Shown: positions 45,592 through 57,909, counted from the stretch's first letter. The stretch is 64,000 nucleotides of DNA from Malania oleifera (GCF_029873635.1 NC_080421.1:37800617-37864616); one strand, 5' to 3'. Notes: a model not told the origin generated them from the letters alone. A program made the numbers and translations.

Positions 45592-47723
45592 TGTTGGCCT
45601 AGCTAGGCTTACGACTCTTGATTTTGATGACAACAAAGTAAGGCTATCTAATCTGCTTCAAAGAAGTGCTATTTCAAATAATGAAGGCAAAAAGGATTTC
45701 AGATGATAAAAGGGACAATTCCGAAAGCTCATGTCAAATTACAGATCAAAGGAAGCTTAAGACCTCAAATGACATATCTTGAAAGCTCAAAGGGATCAAG
45801 GAACATGGAAGGTCCTACATCAAATAAATGATCCATAATGAAAGCTAAAAAAAAAAAGGTTTGAAAGATCAAAGATCAGTGACAAAGAGAACTTAAAGAA
45901 AAGAGGAGTCAAATCAGTTTTTAGAACAAGCTTTGTAAGTACTTCATGTATGATTCAAGTATAACTTTTCATTTTGAAGCTCATTAGGCAAACAAGACTT
46001 AGAGACCTTAGTTTTAAGTCTTGGAACTTATTTTTGAAATAAAAAAAAATTGAAATTCCAAGATTAAACAAGCAAAGAAGAGAGAGATCAAAAATGTTTT
46101 AAAATGAGAAACAACAGGTTGATAGGCGACTGATTGTCAATGGACAGTCAATTGCCATGTTAAAGAACCTTAAGTAAGAAGACAAAAACATGACAGTCAA
46201 CTGTCTAGTCTAGTGTTGATAGGTGACTGTCAGTGCAAATTGAGATGACTTCTTATGTTTTTCCAGTTGTATGTCACCCTTCTGGACCTTTAAAAAAACT
46301 AAGTTGTTCAGTGGCAAACGCCTGATTGCTTGATGACAGGCAATTGCCACCTCACTAGTTGTGCATTTTTAATGTAGAACACACTGACAGCTGACTGCCA
46401 GGGTTCTCACAGTCAACCGACACGCGGTAAAATTTTACAAGCACAACGGACATATTTTTAAATCTTCAATTGCTTGGGCCTCAAACTTATTTAGAACTTG
46501 GATTCTACTCCAAGTAAACTTGGGGAACAAGTTAGATATTCTTCTACATCTATAAATACACCCAAGCTAATTTGATTCAATATCAAGAATTCAATTCAAC
46601 ATTCAATATCTCTCTCAAGCATTCTGAACTTTTCAAAGTGCTCTCTTGCTCACATCTTGCACGAAGTTTACTGAAGTCTTACTGATTCTCTCACTGCTAT
46701 TGTGTTTCAACTACTAATTCTTTCATCTATTGAAAGAATCATACGGTGAAAAACTCTAGAGCTTCAATTTGAATTTCATATTGTGAATTACATTGAAGTA
46801 TATAGTTTTGAACTATACTAATCAGCTCTTTGAGGAGCAATTCTTTGTACATCTATTTGATTTGTATCTTGTAGATTGACGATTCCAAGGATTGTTTGGA
46901 TCGTTGGCTAAGCGTGGGGATATCGCTTAGAGAGGTGGGCTTTAGCCTATTTGAAGGAGTGATCGAACGAGGGTACATCGTTTGGAGAGGCGGGCTTTAA
47001 CCTACTGAAGGAGTGTTATGTAAAGGAACTAATTTTTGTGAATCCTTTAGTGGTTTGCCAAAGGCAAGGATGTAGGCGCGGTTTAAACCGAACCTTGTAA
47101 AAATCCCGTTCTCACTCTTATTTTCCCTTACTCTTTATTTTCAGCACATATAAATTGCGTGGATGATTTAATTTCTTAATCACATATACTACGTAATTTG
47201 GAAGTTAAATAAACTTAAAGTTTAATTTTAATTTGGGATTGTGGAAACCGAAAGGGAGTACGTTGGTTGATCAAAACTTTGCGGAAACCTCAAAAGGAAG
47301 TATGTTGTTTGTTTAACACCCAAAGACAAATTAACTAAAGTGTTTATTTAAAATCTGAGTTGTTTGGAAATTAAGTTTAGGTTTGCATTGAAGGAACAAT
47401 TTCACATTCACTATAGGGATTGGTTTAAATTCATATCCATAGGGCTTACATAAACAAACAAACCATATTAGTTTCTTACATTACCCAAAGTGCTATATAT
47501 TTTAATCTTGGTTTGGTTGTTTGCTTTCAAGTTGTGGTTGATTGGTTTGGTTGAATGATTACTTGAATGATTGAATGTTTGTGTGGTTGTGGATTAAATA
47601 AAGAAATAAGTTTTTGCTGAAAGTTTGAAGAATCAACAATAAGTTAAGAATTCCTAAAAAGATTTAAAAGAAAATTTTTAAAACCCAATTCACCCCCCTC
47701 TTGGGACTACACCTTTGTTTTCA
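45592..47723 (+). repeat. 3' LTR of element A
   Basis: Starts TGTTGGCCTAGCTAGG and ends TTTGTTTTCA. Slightly shorter than the 5' LTR because of small deletions, one of them about 25 bp after 'ggagtgttatgtaaa'. TATAAATA at 46551-46558. Confidence 0.93.
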
Positions 47724-47728
47724 TATAC

Positions 47729-48029
47729 AATAATATACAAAGTTAAATATTTCTTCCCTTTGTAAAAAAATTATCTCTCCCCCTGTGTTAAACAAATTAT
47801 CTCTCCCCCTTTCTAAAGATTTAGCTGTTTTATTAAATCAAATTTCATGTTGAACATAAAGAACCTTTCAATCAACATTAATATAGATAAGTAATTCAAT
47901 TCATTGAAATTCAGAAATTCATGTACGCATCAACATGTATCACATATCCATACAAAATTTAACATGCAATAGCCATTACTTACTTTTAATTTAAGTTGCT
48001 CCCCCTAAGTTATGTATTGTAATATATCT
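47729..48029 (-). mobile_element. 3' tail of element C, right part
   Basis: Continuation of the element C tail across the insertion of A. It has further CTCCCCCT blocks (about 47775, 47805, 48000). No ORF3 relative is visible: the whole tail of C between the pol stop and the LTR is about 0.6 kb. Confidence 0.7.
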
Positions 48030-49178
48030 CTAGGCAACTTGTCTACTATGCATCAGGCCTAATTCACGTCTAATTTGGATAAACCTATCCTCCGTAAGTG
48101 GTTCAATGAATATATCTACCCATTGTTCATTTGTGCACACAAACTCAAGTTCCACATCCCCCTTTTGCACATGGTAACAAAGAAAATAATGTCTAATTTC
48201 TTTGTGCTTAGTTCATGAATGTGATATAGGGTTCTTTGAGATATTGATTGCACTCGTATTGTCACACTTTATAGGAACTAATTCATAGTGCAATTCATAG
48301 TCCATTACTTGTTGCTTCATATATAGCGTTTGAGTAAAACAACTTCTAGCCTTTATGTATTCAACCTCGGTTGTGGACAACGCAACTGAATTCTATTTCT
48401 TGGAAAACCAAGAAACTAAGGATTGTCCTAAAAAGTGACAAGTGCTGCTAGTGCTTTTTCTATCTACTTTGCTACCGGAAAAGTTAGCATCAGAATAACT
48501 GACAATCTCAAGCGAAGTGTACTTAAGATACCACAAGGTATCTAAGTATCCTTTTAACAGCTAATAGATGTGACTCTTTAGGTGCAGCCTGAAGTATTGT
48601 GCACAAGCATACCCTAAACATAATATCATACCTACTAGCAGTCAGATATAATAGGCTACCTATCATTCCACGGTAGAGCTTAAGATCCACCGGTACACCT
48701 TACTCATCCTTATCTAATTTTGTGGAAGAACTCATAGGTGTTCCTAAAATTTTACCATTTTCCATGTTAAACTTTTTGAGCAGGTCTCTAATGTATTTAG
48801 ATTGGTTTATGAAAAATTCCATGCTTTTCCTGTTTGATGTGAAGTCCTAGAAAGAAGTTAAGTTCACCCATCATGCTCATTTCAAATTCACTTTGTATGT
48901 AGCTGGCAAACTCATTACACAACTCTTTGTTGGTTGCTCAAAAAATGATATCATCTACGTATTTTTGTATTAGGAGAAAGTTATCATTTTTAGTCTTTAT
49001 GAAGAGTGTTCTATCAATATTCCCTTTAGTAAACCCATCATCTAGAAGAAAACCACTAAGACTTTCATACCAAACTCTAGGGGCTTGCTTCAATCCATAC
49101 AAGACTTTAGTTCATTTATAGACATGATTTGGAAATTTGTGATTTTCAAACCCTGGGGGTTGTTCAACATAAACTTCC
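48030..49178 (-). pseudogene. Element C pol remnant: RT and RNase H
   Basis: Read on the minus strand from 49178 to 48030. RT end: QPPGFENHKFPNHV, LYGLKQAPRVWYESLSGFLL, then IQKYVDDIIF with YVDD intact and FEMSMMGELNFFLGL (shifted frames). RNase H: SYSDANFSGSKVDRKSTS with the catalytic Asp environment, CHFLGQS, VALSTTEVEYI, and the end DRFIQIRRELGLMHSR before a TAG whose complement is at 48030-48032. Internal frame changes make it a pseudogene. Protease, integrase and gag are missing because another LTR begins at 49179. Confidence 0.88.
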
Positions 49179-50280
49179 TGTTGACCCTATTGGTCACATC
49201 TCGTTTTGATAATGACAAATACCTTGGTATTTAATGTCTGTCAAGTTTGTGTGCAGGTTTATATTATCTTATCATATGCTGGCACATAAGAAGACTTGAA
49301 GACTAAAGACCCTAAAGACTCATTGTAATTTATATTTTGTGTAATTTGGGTTTGTAATAGTAATATAGGAATGGTCTGTAATAATTAATGCATGACATGC
49401 ATGTAGGAACTATAAAGCTTAAGACCTTAGAGAACTTAGGGATGGTCGACCGACGGCGGATTTTTTCGGCAAGAAAAATGGTCTTAGAAATGACCCTAGG
49501 TCTTTAGACAACACTTAAGTAAGTCCCCAATATCACTTTCTATATCAAGGGAAACTAAGTAAGAAAAATTTGGATCTTAATTGAAAATCATGAGAGAGGT
49601 TGGGCGATCGAACCATGGCATGTAAAACACCTTGGTCGACCGAACAAGTCAACATGTTGACTTTGTGTTCAAGCACCCGAACCACTTTTGAGCGTATCTC
49701 TCTCGAGCACACGAACTTGTGTTAGAACACTTTTCAACTAATCGGGTGCCCATACGATCATGTTCAAAAAGGGCTCGGGCGATAGAGTTGGGCAGTTCGG
49801 TTAACCAAACTTGGCTTCGAGCACCCGAACCTTGGACATTTGGCTATTGACTTTGGTTCAGCCACTCGAACATAATTTCGGGCACCTCAACCTTTTAAAA
49901 ATGATTTTCTAGCTAAGTTTGTTCAGGTGACCGAACTTAAGTTTAGCCAACCGAATCTCTCGGGTAAAATTATTTTTTTAAGAGATAAATGAGGTTAATT
50001 TTTTTCTAAACCCGTTTTAAACTTTTCTAATTATTTCCATTGGGTCTCCAACGGTCAAAAATCTTTCCTTGCCTATAAATACCTGTTCATTTGCAACAAT
50101 TAGAATGGATTAGTAAAATTGATAACTGCCAAACTCTCTCAAATTAAAAAAATCCTTCTTTAGCCTATAATACTCCAAAACACTTATACACATCATCCTT
50201 CTTGATCTTGCAAGTGCTGTGAGTATATTTTGTGTGCTTGTGCTCCATTCATATTTGCTAATACTTGCATTAGATTGTGC
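49179..50280 (+). mobile_element. Truncated Copia LTR
   Basis: Starts TGTTGACCCTATTGGTCACA within element C and is of the same family as the LTR at 35046. U3 (about 49440-49960) holds GTCGACCGAAC-like motifs and a TATAAATACC box lies at about 50080. The sequence leaves the LTR pattern at about 50260-50300 and enters a MULE transposase remnant, so the 3' part of the LTR is lost. The right boundary is approximate. Confidence 0.75.
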
Positions 50281-50324
50281 TCAATTCAACTAGCTTAATA
50301 CTAACTTAGAATCTATGTCCAATA

Positions 50325-52930
50325 GGAGAAGGTAAAGGTTTTAAGATTTTGATGTTGAGATTGATATACCTAATCCACAATACAAGGTAGGCATGCTATA
50401 TAGGTCATTCAATGAGTTCAAGCAAGTTGTTAGGTAGTGTATATGCTATTGTTAATAGACATGGTGAGATTGAGTTCCCAAAGAATGACAAAGGGTAAAG
50501 GTTGTGTTGACTTTTTGAGTCCAATCTCTATTTTGATGCTGACAACACACTTGCTACTTATGTGTGTATTCAATATGTGAACAAATTCAGAATTCAACAC
50601 ACACATAAGAGGATTGGAAATGGAAGCCTGGTGACCTTAAAGATCATTCTTATCTGGCGTATTCCATGGAAATCAGAAGAGCAAATAAGAAACATGAAGA
50701 CATTTGCTTATCTTAATTGTAAATGCATTTTAGTTTTTGGTCTGTAATAATGCATTGCATGCATGATATGGATGGAAGCTTAGATGACCTTAGATTGACA
50801 TTAGTGACCTAACCTTCAATCAAAAACCTTTTGATAAGTGTTAGAATCATATAAAAGGTTTTAGGGTAAAAAATTAGGGCCAAACTGACACTTTAACTAG
50901 GCCTGGCCGACCGGCCCCTTATGTACTAAATGACTCGGTTAACCGACCCTGCCACGTGAGGCATGTGTTGTGAAGCCTCGGTTAATTGAATCATTTACTA
51001 CTTAAAGAGCTTAGCTGACCGACAGCCCTTGGGTGACCGGTATTAATGACTAAGGAAGTCTCGATCGATCGAACCTATGAAGGTTCAAAAAATTGCCTTT
51101 GGCTCAGCCGATTGGTGCCTCTCACAACCGACCAAACCCTATTTCAAAGTTCAAATTCTTGTGTGAGGACAGCCGACCGACATGTTGCCCAGTCGACCGA
51201 CCCTTATGGGTTGACTTACATTTGGCTTTTGTAAGTTGACTGACGCTCGAGTTTTAGCAATATCCAATGCTTTAACGTCATTAATCTTTTAATTAAATAA
51301 TTTCAAAATGACGAGTGTGTCCCTTAACAGTCATAATTTTCCAGAATCTATATGTACCCCTTTCATTTGCTTAATTAGAAAATTTGATTAACTTTAAAAT
51401 CATCTCAATTCTTTTCTTAATCAATGTTCCCCTTTATTCACTCTTATTTCAAAAAATCGTTTTGGGGCAAAAATTTAATACTCCTTCTCTCCTTATTTTG
51501 GTTTAAAAAATCTTTTTGAAGTGAGAAATTTCCTTTTGGGCATTTATTTAAGTTTGTGCATATATTTTAAACATCCACTCTCACTTATACTTTATTGTTG
51601 AAAATCATTTTAAGCATATTCCTTAAAGCTTTTCCTATACATTCTCTTGATTAATATTTCTTTGGGAAAAATTGTTATTGCTTGTGAATCTTGCACATCC
51701 ATAGCAAGATTAAAAAGTTCACTTGTGTGTTTTTTTTTGGCAAAAATATTTTTGAGCCATAACCCTAGCTTCCCTTGAACATTATTTGAATTTTTTTTTT
51801 TTGGGGAAATCTCCTAGGGATTCTAAAAGGAGAACCTTGAGCATAATCTTTGCTTGAAAGGTTTCTCATATTTTTGGGAAAATTATTTTTCTTACTTTAG
51901 GGTTTTGTTTGAATATACTTTAGAGAGAAAATCACACATACTCACTTGAACTTTATTTCATATCATACGTGAGTGCATTTGTGCTTCATTGTGTACACAT
52001 CTGCTTTTTTAGAAGCAGATGTGATTTGGGGTATTCCCTTGCCCAGTAAGGAGAGGGTGTTGCATTCGGTGCCGCTCCACCTGTTAAGTGAGTCTTAGTG
52101 GAATCCTCTTGCTTGTACGCTTGAGGTGAGGACGTAGGCAGGATTGGCCGAATCCTGATAACAAATTTTGTGTCAGCTCTTTATTTTTCGCACTTTACAT
52201 TTTTGCACATGTATGTTTAGTTTTTATTGTCTTAATTGCTTTACATAAATGCTTTAAATATCTACGATATCGATATCTGTTTAGAAAGACCCTAGGTTGT
52301 GTAATACTGATTATGATCTGAACCTAAGCTAGGAAGAAATTTTTAAATATCCAATTCACCTGTCCCTCTTGGGATTACACCAATTACATCAGGTTGTGTG
52401 CTAGAAGGGAGGTCCATGGAAATTTTATGCTTTATATATGCAAAAAGAGAAGGTAGTACAAGTGAATTCTATGAACCCACACATACATATAGCAAGGACT
52501 TCGAAAATAGGCATGTTTGTTATAAGTGCTTGTATAAAAAATACCAATCACAATATTGGGAAGATCCTAACTGGTTAGTGGGTGAATTACAAGAAACCAT
52601 AAGCTCATATCTCTAGAGCAATAGCTTGGAGATAAAGAACCAAGGTTGTGCATTAGCTTGAATGGGGGTTTAACAGTAATATGAAAAGTTGAATTGGTAT
52701 GCTTAAAAAATAGTGAGGGCTAACCTTGGGAGAACACTAATTCCCAACTTTGACCACATAGTCTTTTAGGGGTTTTGTGTTTGTGCTAATGCATTAAAGA
52801 ATGGTTTCCTCCTAGTGGGTTGTAGGTATATGACTAGCTTTTATGGCCAGTTTTTGAAGGGTAGATATGGGGCCTCCATTTTATCCCATGGGAGGAAGAA
52901 ATTTGATCTAAGAGGGAGAAGATGTGTTTT
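50325..52930 (+). pseudogene. MULE (MuDR-type) transposase fragment split by a solo LTR
   Basis: When the solo LTR at 50505-52391 and one target copy are ignored, one frame runs across the junction: PNPQYKVGMLYRSFNEFKQV before it and KGGPWKFYALYMQKEKVVQV after it. This is the order of the MuDR N-terminal DNA-binding domain (V-G-M-F ... F-K-AV ... C-PW-). Then PTHTYSKDFENRHVCYKCLY and W-EDPNW match the following part. A decayed 'GCR ... FLKG-YG' block (about 52825-52880) corresponds to the start of the catalytic core. Many stops, catalytic DDE not complete. Dead fragment. Confidence 0.75.
50505..52391 (+). mobile_element. Solo Copia LTR inside the MULE fragment
   Basis: Starts TGTTGACTTTTTGAGTCCAA and ends CACCAATTACATCA. 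Perfect target-site duplication GGTTG (50500-50504, 52392-52396). U3 (about 50900-51240) carries variants of GCCGACCGAC. No internal region. Confidence 0.93.
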
Positions 52931-53540
52931 TTTGGTATCTTCTATTGGATAGAGCTAAAAAAAAAAAAAAATCATATTTTGTTTATGCTTTCATTCATTA
53001 TATGCATGTGTTCATTGAAGCTTAAATCCGTTCAAGAATCATTACTATGCATTCATGTCTTATTGTAAATGTGAGACAAATAAATCAATATTTAATTGAT
53101 TATTAGTCATACTATATAGATTAATAATCAATTGAACAAGTTAATTATTTGTTTCATTTACGATTAACGATGTTTGTATTTCAATCATTCTTGAATTGTA
53201 TGATGTGTGGATAGTTTAGGAAGTTGTATTTACACTATTGTCATCGTTCATGCTTTGTTCATTGTCATTACATATTTCAAGAGCAGCTCTACTTATATTC
53301 TCTAAGTGTATAGTGAGGTGGCGTGACAATTTTTTAGTGATGAAAGACTAGCAACATGTTCACTTCCCCCATCTCGTGTATTTGGAGAGTCATGAGGAGA
53401 TGTTGCCAAAATTTAGAATGAGATTGATCAAGGAATTTGAGTGATTGACTGCAATATAAATGTAGCATTCCTGATGCATGCCTTATAAGCATTATGAGAA
53501 TATAATCAACATAATTTACTTGAACATGTTATGGGCTAAT
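52931..53540. other. AT-rich spacer between MULE and CACTA coding parts
   Basis: Noncoding. An A run lies at about 52960-52974. The left end of the CACTA element should be here or nearby, but I could not find a convincing CACTA terminus with subterminal repeats. Confidence 0.5.
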
Positions 53541-53548
53541 TAATAAAC

Positions 53549-55390
53549 ATGGATAAGAGTTGGATGAAGGCTTGAGGTAGATTTCTACCAGAATGCATGA
53601 AAGGGAAACATGATTTCATAGAGTTTGTGTGTCCTCGTGCTGACAAATCCAGTATAATAAGGTGTCTTTGCAAGAAATGCCAAAATATAACATTTCGACA
53701 CATTGATTTGGATGAAACACATTTATTAGACAATGGAATGGACAAAAGCTACACAAGATGGGTGTTTCATGGTGAGGATTACACAATTCTATGTGACCAT
53801 GATGAAGATGAAGATTTTTTTGGGGGGGGGGGGGAATATAGTAGGCGGTGATGCAAGTTTGGATGAGTTAATAGAAATGTTAAGTGTCTTGCAAAGTGGA
53901 AATGCAGTGGACATGGAGGATGTCAATGTGTCGCATACTGGTGCCGAATCTACTTCAGTAGGTAGCATACCTTGTGATGCTAGTTAGTTAAATCCACTCA
54001 GTAAAGCATTTTCTAATCTTGTGAGGGATGCACGGGTGTCCTTATATCCAAACTGTAAAAAGTTATTAAAAGTGGAGTTTCTGATAAAGTTACTTCATGC
54101 AAGGACAATGCATAGGTTATCTCAAAGCACATTCAACATAAATTTAAGAGTAATTAAGGTGACATTGCCTGATGGTGAAACACTTCCAAAGTCTTTTTAT
54201 GGGGCGAAGGCATACATGCGTGATTTGGGTCCCGGTTACACTCAAACACATGCATATAGGTGTAATTGCACACTTTTTTTTTTATTTATTTATTGTGAAT
54301 TCGAAAATACAAATGAGTGTCCAGAATGTGGTGAATCGAGGTATAAAACTAATCAGAAGAAGGGTAAAAGGATCCCCTAAAATGTTTTGCGATATTTTTC
54401 ATTAATACTGAGACTATACATGTACATAAAAACTGCTGCAAATATGAGATGACATAAAGAGAAATTTCTTCAAGAGGAAAACACCCTTAGCCATCCAGAG
54501 GACTCAAAAGTTTGGGCCGAATTCGATAAAATGTATCCATGGTTTGTTAGTAATCCTTGCAACATCAGACTTGACTTTGCTTCAAATAGTTTCAATCCTT
54601 TTAGTAACATGAACAACTCGTATAGCATGTGGCTAGTTATGATGATGCCAAACAATTTTTTGCCATGATGATGTATGAAAGAACCATTCATCTACATGTC
54701 TTTGCTTATTATTGGATCGAGCTTACCTGGTAATGATATTGATGTTCACCTGAGACTATTAATTGATGATTTGAAAGAACTATGGTAGAAAAGAGTGGAG
54801 ACATTTGATGTGGAAACTAGGAAAACATTTCGATTTCATGCTATTGTGGACAATTTATGATTTCCCTGCTTTCTACAATCTATCAAGGTGGAGCACAAAA
54901 GGATACTTAGCATACCCAATGTGTAATAAGGATGCTAGGTCCTTATCCTTGAAGCATGGATGAAAGTTATGCTTTATGTGTCATTGTCGTTTTCTACCAC
55001 CTAGACATCCTTGGAGGACTCGTGGTGTCAGAAGCTTTAATGGAAAACTTGAACGAAGGTTGCGACCAAACCTACTAAGTGGGGAAGAGATATTAAACAA
55101 GTTCAAGTTGATAAGAAATGTGAAATTTGGGAAAACTCCAAGCAGTGAAAAAAAGAAATGTGCTAAGAATGAGTTAAATTGGACAAAGAGAAGTATCTTT
55201 TTCAATTTGCCATATTGGAAAGATCTTTCACTATGCCACAACTTGGATGTTATGCACATTGAGAAGAAAATTTTTGAGAATTTCATTGGTACATTGTCGG
55301 ATATAAATGGGAAGACAAAGAGCAATGCAAATGCTCATCGGGATGTGAAAGATATGAGAATACTACCTGACTTGCACCTAATTTCGTGAT
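53549..55390 (+). pseudogene. CACTA (En/Spm) TNP2-type transposase, first part
   Basis: Starts MDKSWMKA, the usual start of the transposase-associated domain, with a stop at the ninth codon, then EFVCPRADKSSIIRCLCKKC and GMDKSYTRWVFHGED. A run of 12 G at about 53821-53832 causes a frameshift. The TNP2 domain follows: ARVSLYPNCKKLL, SFYGAKAYMRDLGPGY, CNCTLFF, ECPECGESRYK, KTAANMR and DFASNSFNPFSNMNNSYS (54021-54665), then, in other frames, LIIGSSLPGNDIDVHLRLLI, GLF-like gaps, HRRFLPP-type CHCRFLPPRHPWR (54990) and KRSIFFNLPYWKDLSLCHNL, then DVMHIEKKIFENFIGTL (55190-55290). Order and content fit the CACTA transposase. At least six frame breaks or stops, so no activity. Introns could explain some, not all. 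Confidence 0.9.
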
Positions 55391-56772
55391 GGGAACAAAC
55401 TTCTCATGCCATCAACATGTTACACATTTTTGAATGATAAAAAAAATAATTTCTTTGAATGGTTAAAATCAATGAAGTTCCTTGATGGATACGCATCCAA
55501 TATATCTCAATGCATAAGTGTGAAGGAAGGTAAGATGTTAGGAATGAAAATTCATGATTGTCATATCCTTTTTCAACGAGTTCTACCAGTTTCCCTTTGT
55601 GGATACTTGACTGATGATGTTCGATCAGTACTGATTGAATTGGGAATTTTTTTTTCCAATAATTGTGCTTAAAGAAATTGAGCTTAAACATGCTTGAGCG
55701 GTTAGAGGAGGAAATTGTAATCATATTATGCAAGCTGGAGAAAATATTTCCACTAGCATTCTTCAATAATATGGTCCACCTAGCCATCCATTTACCAAGG
55801 GAGGCCATCATTATAGGACTGGTGCAATATTGTTGGATGTATCCTATTGAGAGGTAATTTTAATGATGCAACAATGTTCACATGATTTCCTTGCTTTATT
55901 TGTAGACGTTACTAATGCTATGTAAAATGCACAGGTTCTTGTCAACTTTAAATGGTTATGTGCGCAATAAGGTAAAACCAGAAGGTTCAATCATTGAGGC
56001 ATACATTGACAGTGAATGTCTTGTATTTTGCTCAATGTATCTGCATGATATTGACATAAGGTTCACTCGTGATGAGCAAAATGCAGACATTCATGGTAAT
56101 GCTGAAGATGAAGAACCCATTAGCTATATATTTCGAGCAAATGTTCAGCGGTTGAGTAGACAGGTATATGATTTCATTGATATGGAGGACCTAGCAAAGA
56201 CATTTTTTTATGTCCTCAATAATTGTGATGAAGTTGTTCCATATATCGAATACATGGTTTCTAAATCCATACTTTGCACTGTATATATATACAGGACCGG
56301 TGCAATATCGTTGGATGTATCCTATTGAGAGGTAATTTTTATGATGCAACAATGTTCACATGATTTCCTTGATTTATTTGCAGATGTTACTAATATTATA
56401 TAAAATGCACAGGTTCTTGTGAACTTTAAATGGTTATGTGTGTAATAAGGTACAACCAAAAGGTTCAATCGTTGAGGCATACATTGACAGTGAATGTCTT
56501 GTATTTTGCTTAATGTATCTACAAGATATTGACACAAGGTTCACTCGTGATGAACGAAATGCAGAGATTCATGGTAATGCTAAAGATGAAGAACCCATCA
56601 GCTCTGTATTTCAAGCAAATGTTTAGCGGTTGAGTGGATGGGTATATGATTTCATTGATATGGAGGACCTAGCAAAGGCGCTTTTTTATGTCTTCAATAA
56701 TTGTGATGAAGTTGTTCCATATATCGAATACGTAGTTTCTACATCCATACTTTGCACTGTATATATATATAT
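55391..56772 (+). pseudogene. CACTA transposase, DUF4218 part with a 478-bp duplication
   Basis: Frames in turn give KIHDCHILFQRVLPVSL (55406-55672), LERLEEEIVIILCKLEKIFP, NMVHLAIHLPREAI and YCWMYPIER (to 55854), then an intron-like stretch (55855-55934, GT...AG) and RFLSTLNGYVRNKVKPEGSI. This is the DUF4218 region that follows TNP2 in plant CACTA transposases. From about 55815 to 56292 a 478-bp unit is repeated directly at 56293-56772, including the intron and the 'GYVRNKV.PEGSI..AYIDSECL' exon. The second copy carries an in-frame stop in place of VQRL. Confidence 0.85.
55815..56772. repeat. Two tandem 478-bp units in the CACTA transposase
   Basis: Unit starts AGGACTGGTGCAATAT (55815) and AGGACCGGTGCAATAT (56293). 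Copies are highly similar, ending with a short TA tract each (about 56281-56290 and 56760-56772), which may have helped the duplication. Confidence 0.85.
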
Positions 56773-56797
56773 ACTTTGTTGACATTAACATGTACTA

Positions 56798-57801
56798 TTG
56801 TTGCATATAATGAACTTAAAAGCTGAATTTCTAGATCAAAATGAAAAGAATGTTGATGAAAAACATAAAAAAGAATTTGTCAATTGGTTTAGGAGCTGTG
56901 TAAGTAACAAATTTTATGTGAGTTTGAAGCAATATAAAGTTTTAATATTGACAGTTTACTCATCTAAACTTCTTTTTAATTAATAGATGTAAGTCATTAT
57001 TATAATAAAGAACCAATGACAAGTAAATATTTGTACATGTTGACATGTGGCGCTGATCAACGAGTTAAACACTAGAGTGGTAGCATTGTCAATGATTGAA
57101 GATTTCATATGAAATCCCTTGAACTGCATAGAATAATATAAAATTATGGGGTTTCCGTGCTAGGCACAGGAGGAGATGAGGATATTGACTACTTTGGTAT
57201 CTTGAATGACATTATTGAGCTGAACTATGGAGCCAATAGTTTCGTCTACTTGTTTAAGTGTGACTAGTGGGACATTAGTAATAAAAAGAGTGGGATAAAC
57301 ATAGATGCCTACTTTACTATTGTCAATTTTAGTAAAACATGGTATCAAAATGACCCTTTTATGCTAACAACGTAGGTAGAACAAGTGTTCTACATTAAGG
57401 ACACAAAATTGAAGGGTGACTGGCATATGACATAAAAAATTCCTCCCCAAAGTTTGTATGATATTACAGAAATTGTAGATGGGGAGAAGAATATCGACGA
57501 GGATTCTTTCCAACAGAATAAGCCATCTGTCAGTGCAGCAACTCAATATGTTTCCAATATGGCATCGCACGGTGGCAATTATGTTGCTGAGGAAAGAATT
57601 AATGTTATACCATTAAATAGGGTTAGTGCCACAGTAGAACACATAGGGACTGCTGAGATTGAAATTGAAAATGTACATGTACATGTTGACTTCATCAACA
57701 ATGATGAAACTGATGGGGAAGATGAAACAATGGTGGAGTACTATATTGAGGAGGAAGAGATATTAGAAAGTGATGCTGATACCAATATTAAGGATTTATA
57801 G
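56798..57801 (+). pseudogene. CACTA transposase, C-terminal DUF4216 part
   Basis: Pieces read DEKHKKEFVNWFRSCVSN (the conserved 'F..WF...V' end of the preceding region), FHMKSLELHR, ANSFVYLFKCD-WD, INIDAYFTIVNFSKTWYQND, then PFMLTT-VEQVFYIKDTKL and WHMT-KIPPQSLYDI. These match DUF4216, the usual C-terminal region of CACTA transposases. The last 115 codons (57454-57801) are open and end in an acidic tail (DETDGEDETMVEYYIEEEEI) before TAG. Two or more stops before that. Confidence 0.8.
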
Positions 57802-57909
57802 GGGGTAAGCCTGTTATGTTGTCACGATGTATCAGATCTTTATAAATAACAGAAAATATATTTACTATGCATCCATTTAATATGCAATTATTTTATTCAA
57901 TGATATGTA

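Larger units (their letters stand above)
39375..47723 (+). mobile_element. Element A: complete SIRE-type Copia element lacking pol
   Basis: Two LTRs (39375-41539 and 45592-47723), primer-binding site, gag, ORF3 and polypurine tract, 8.35 kb in total. A perfect TATAC target-site duplication flanks it (39370-39374, 47724-47728) inside element C. Protease, integrase, RT and RNase H are absent: the interval between gag and ORF3 is only about 500 bp. It could move only with pol from another element. LTRs are similar by eye over their whole length but differ at scattered sites and by small indels, so insertion is not very recent. Confidence 0.95.
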
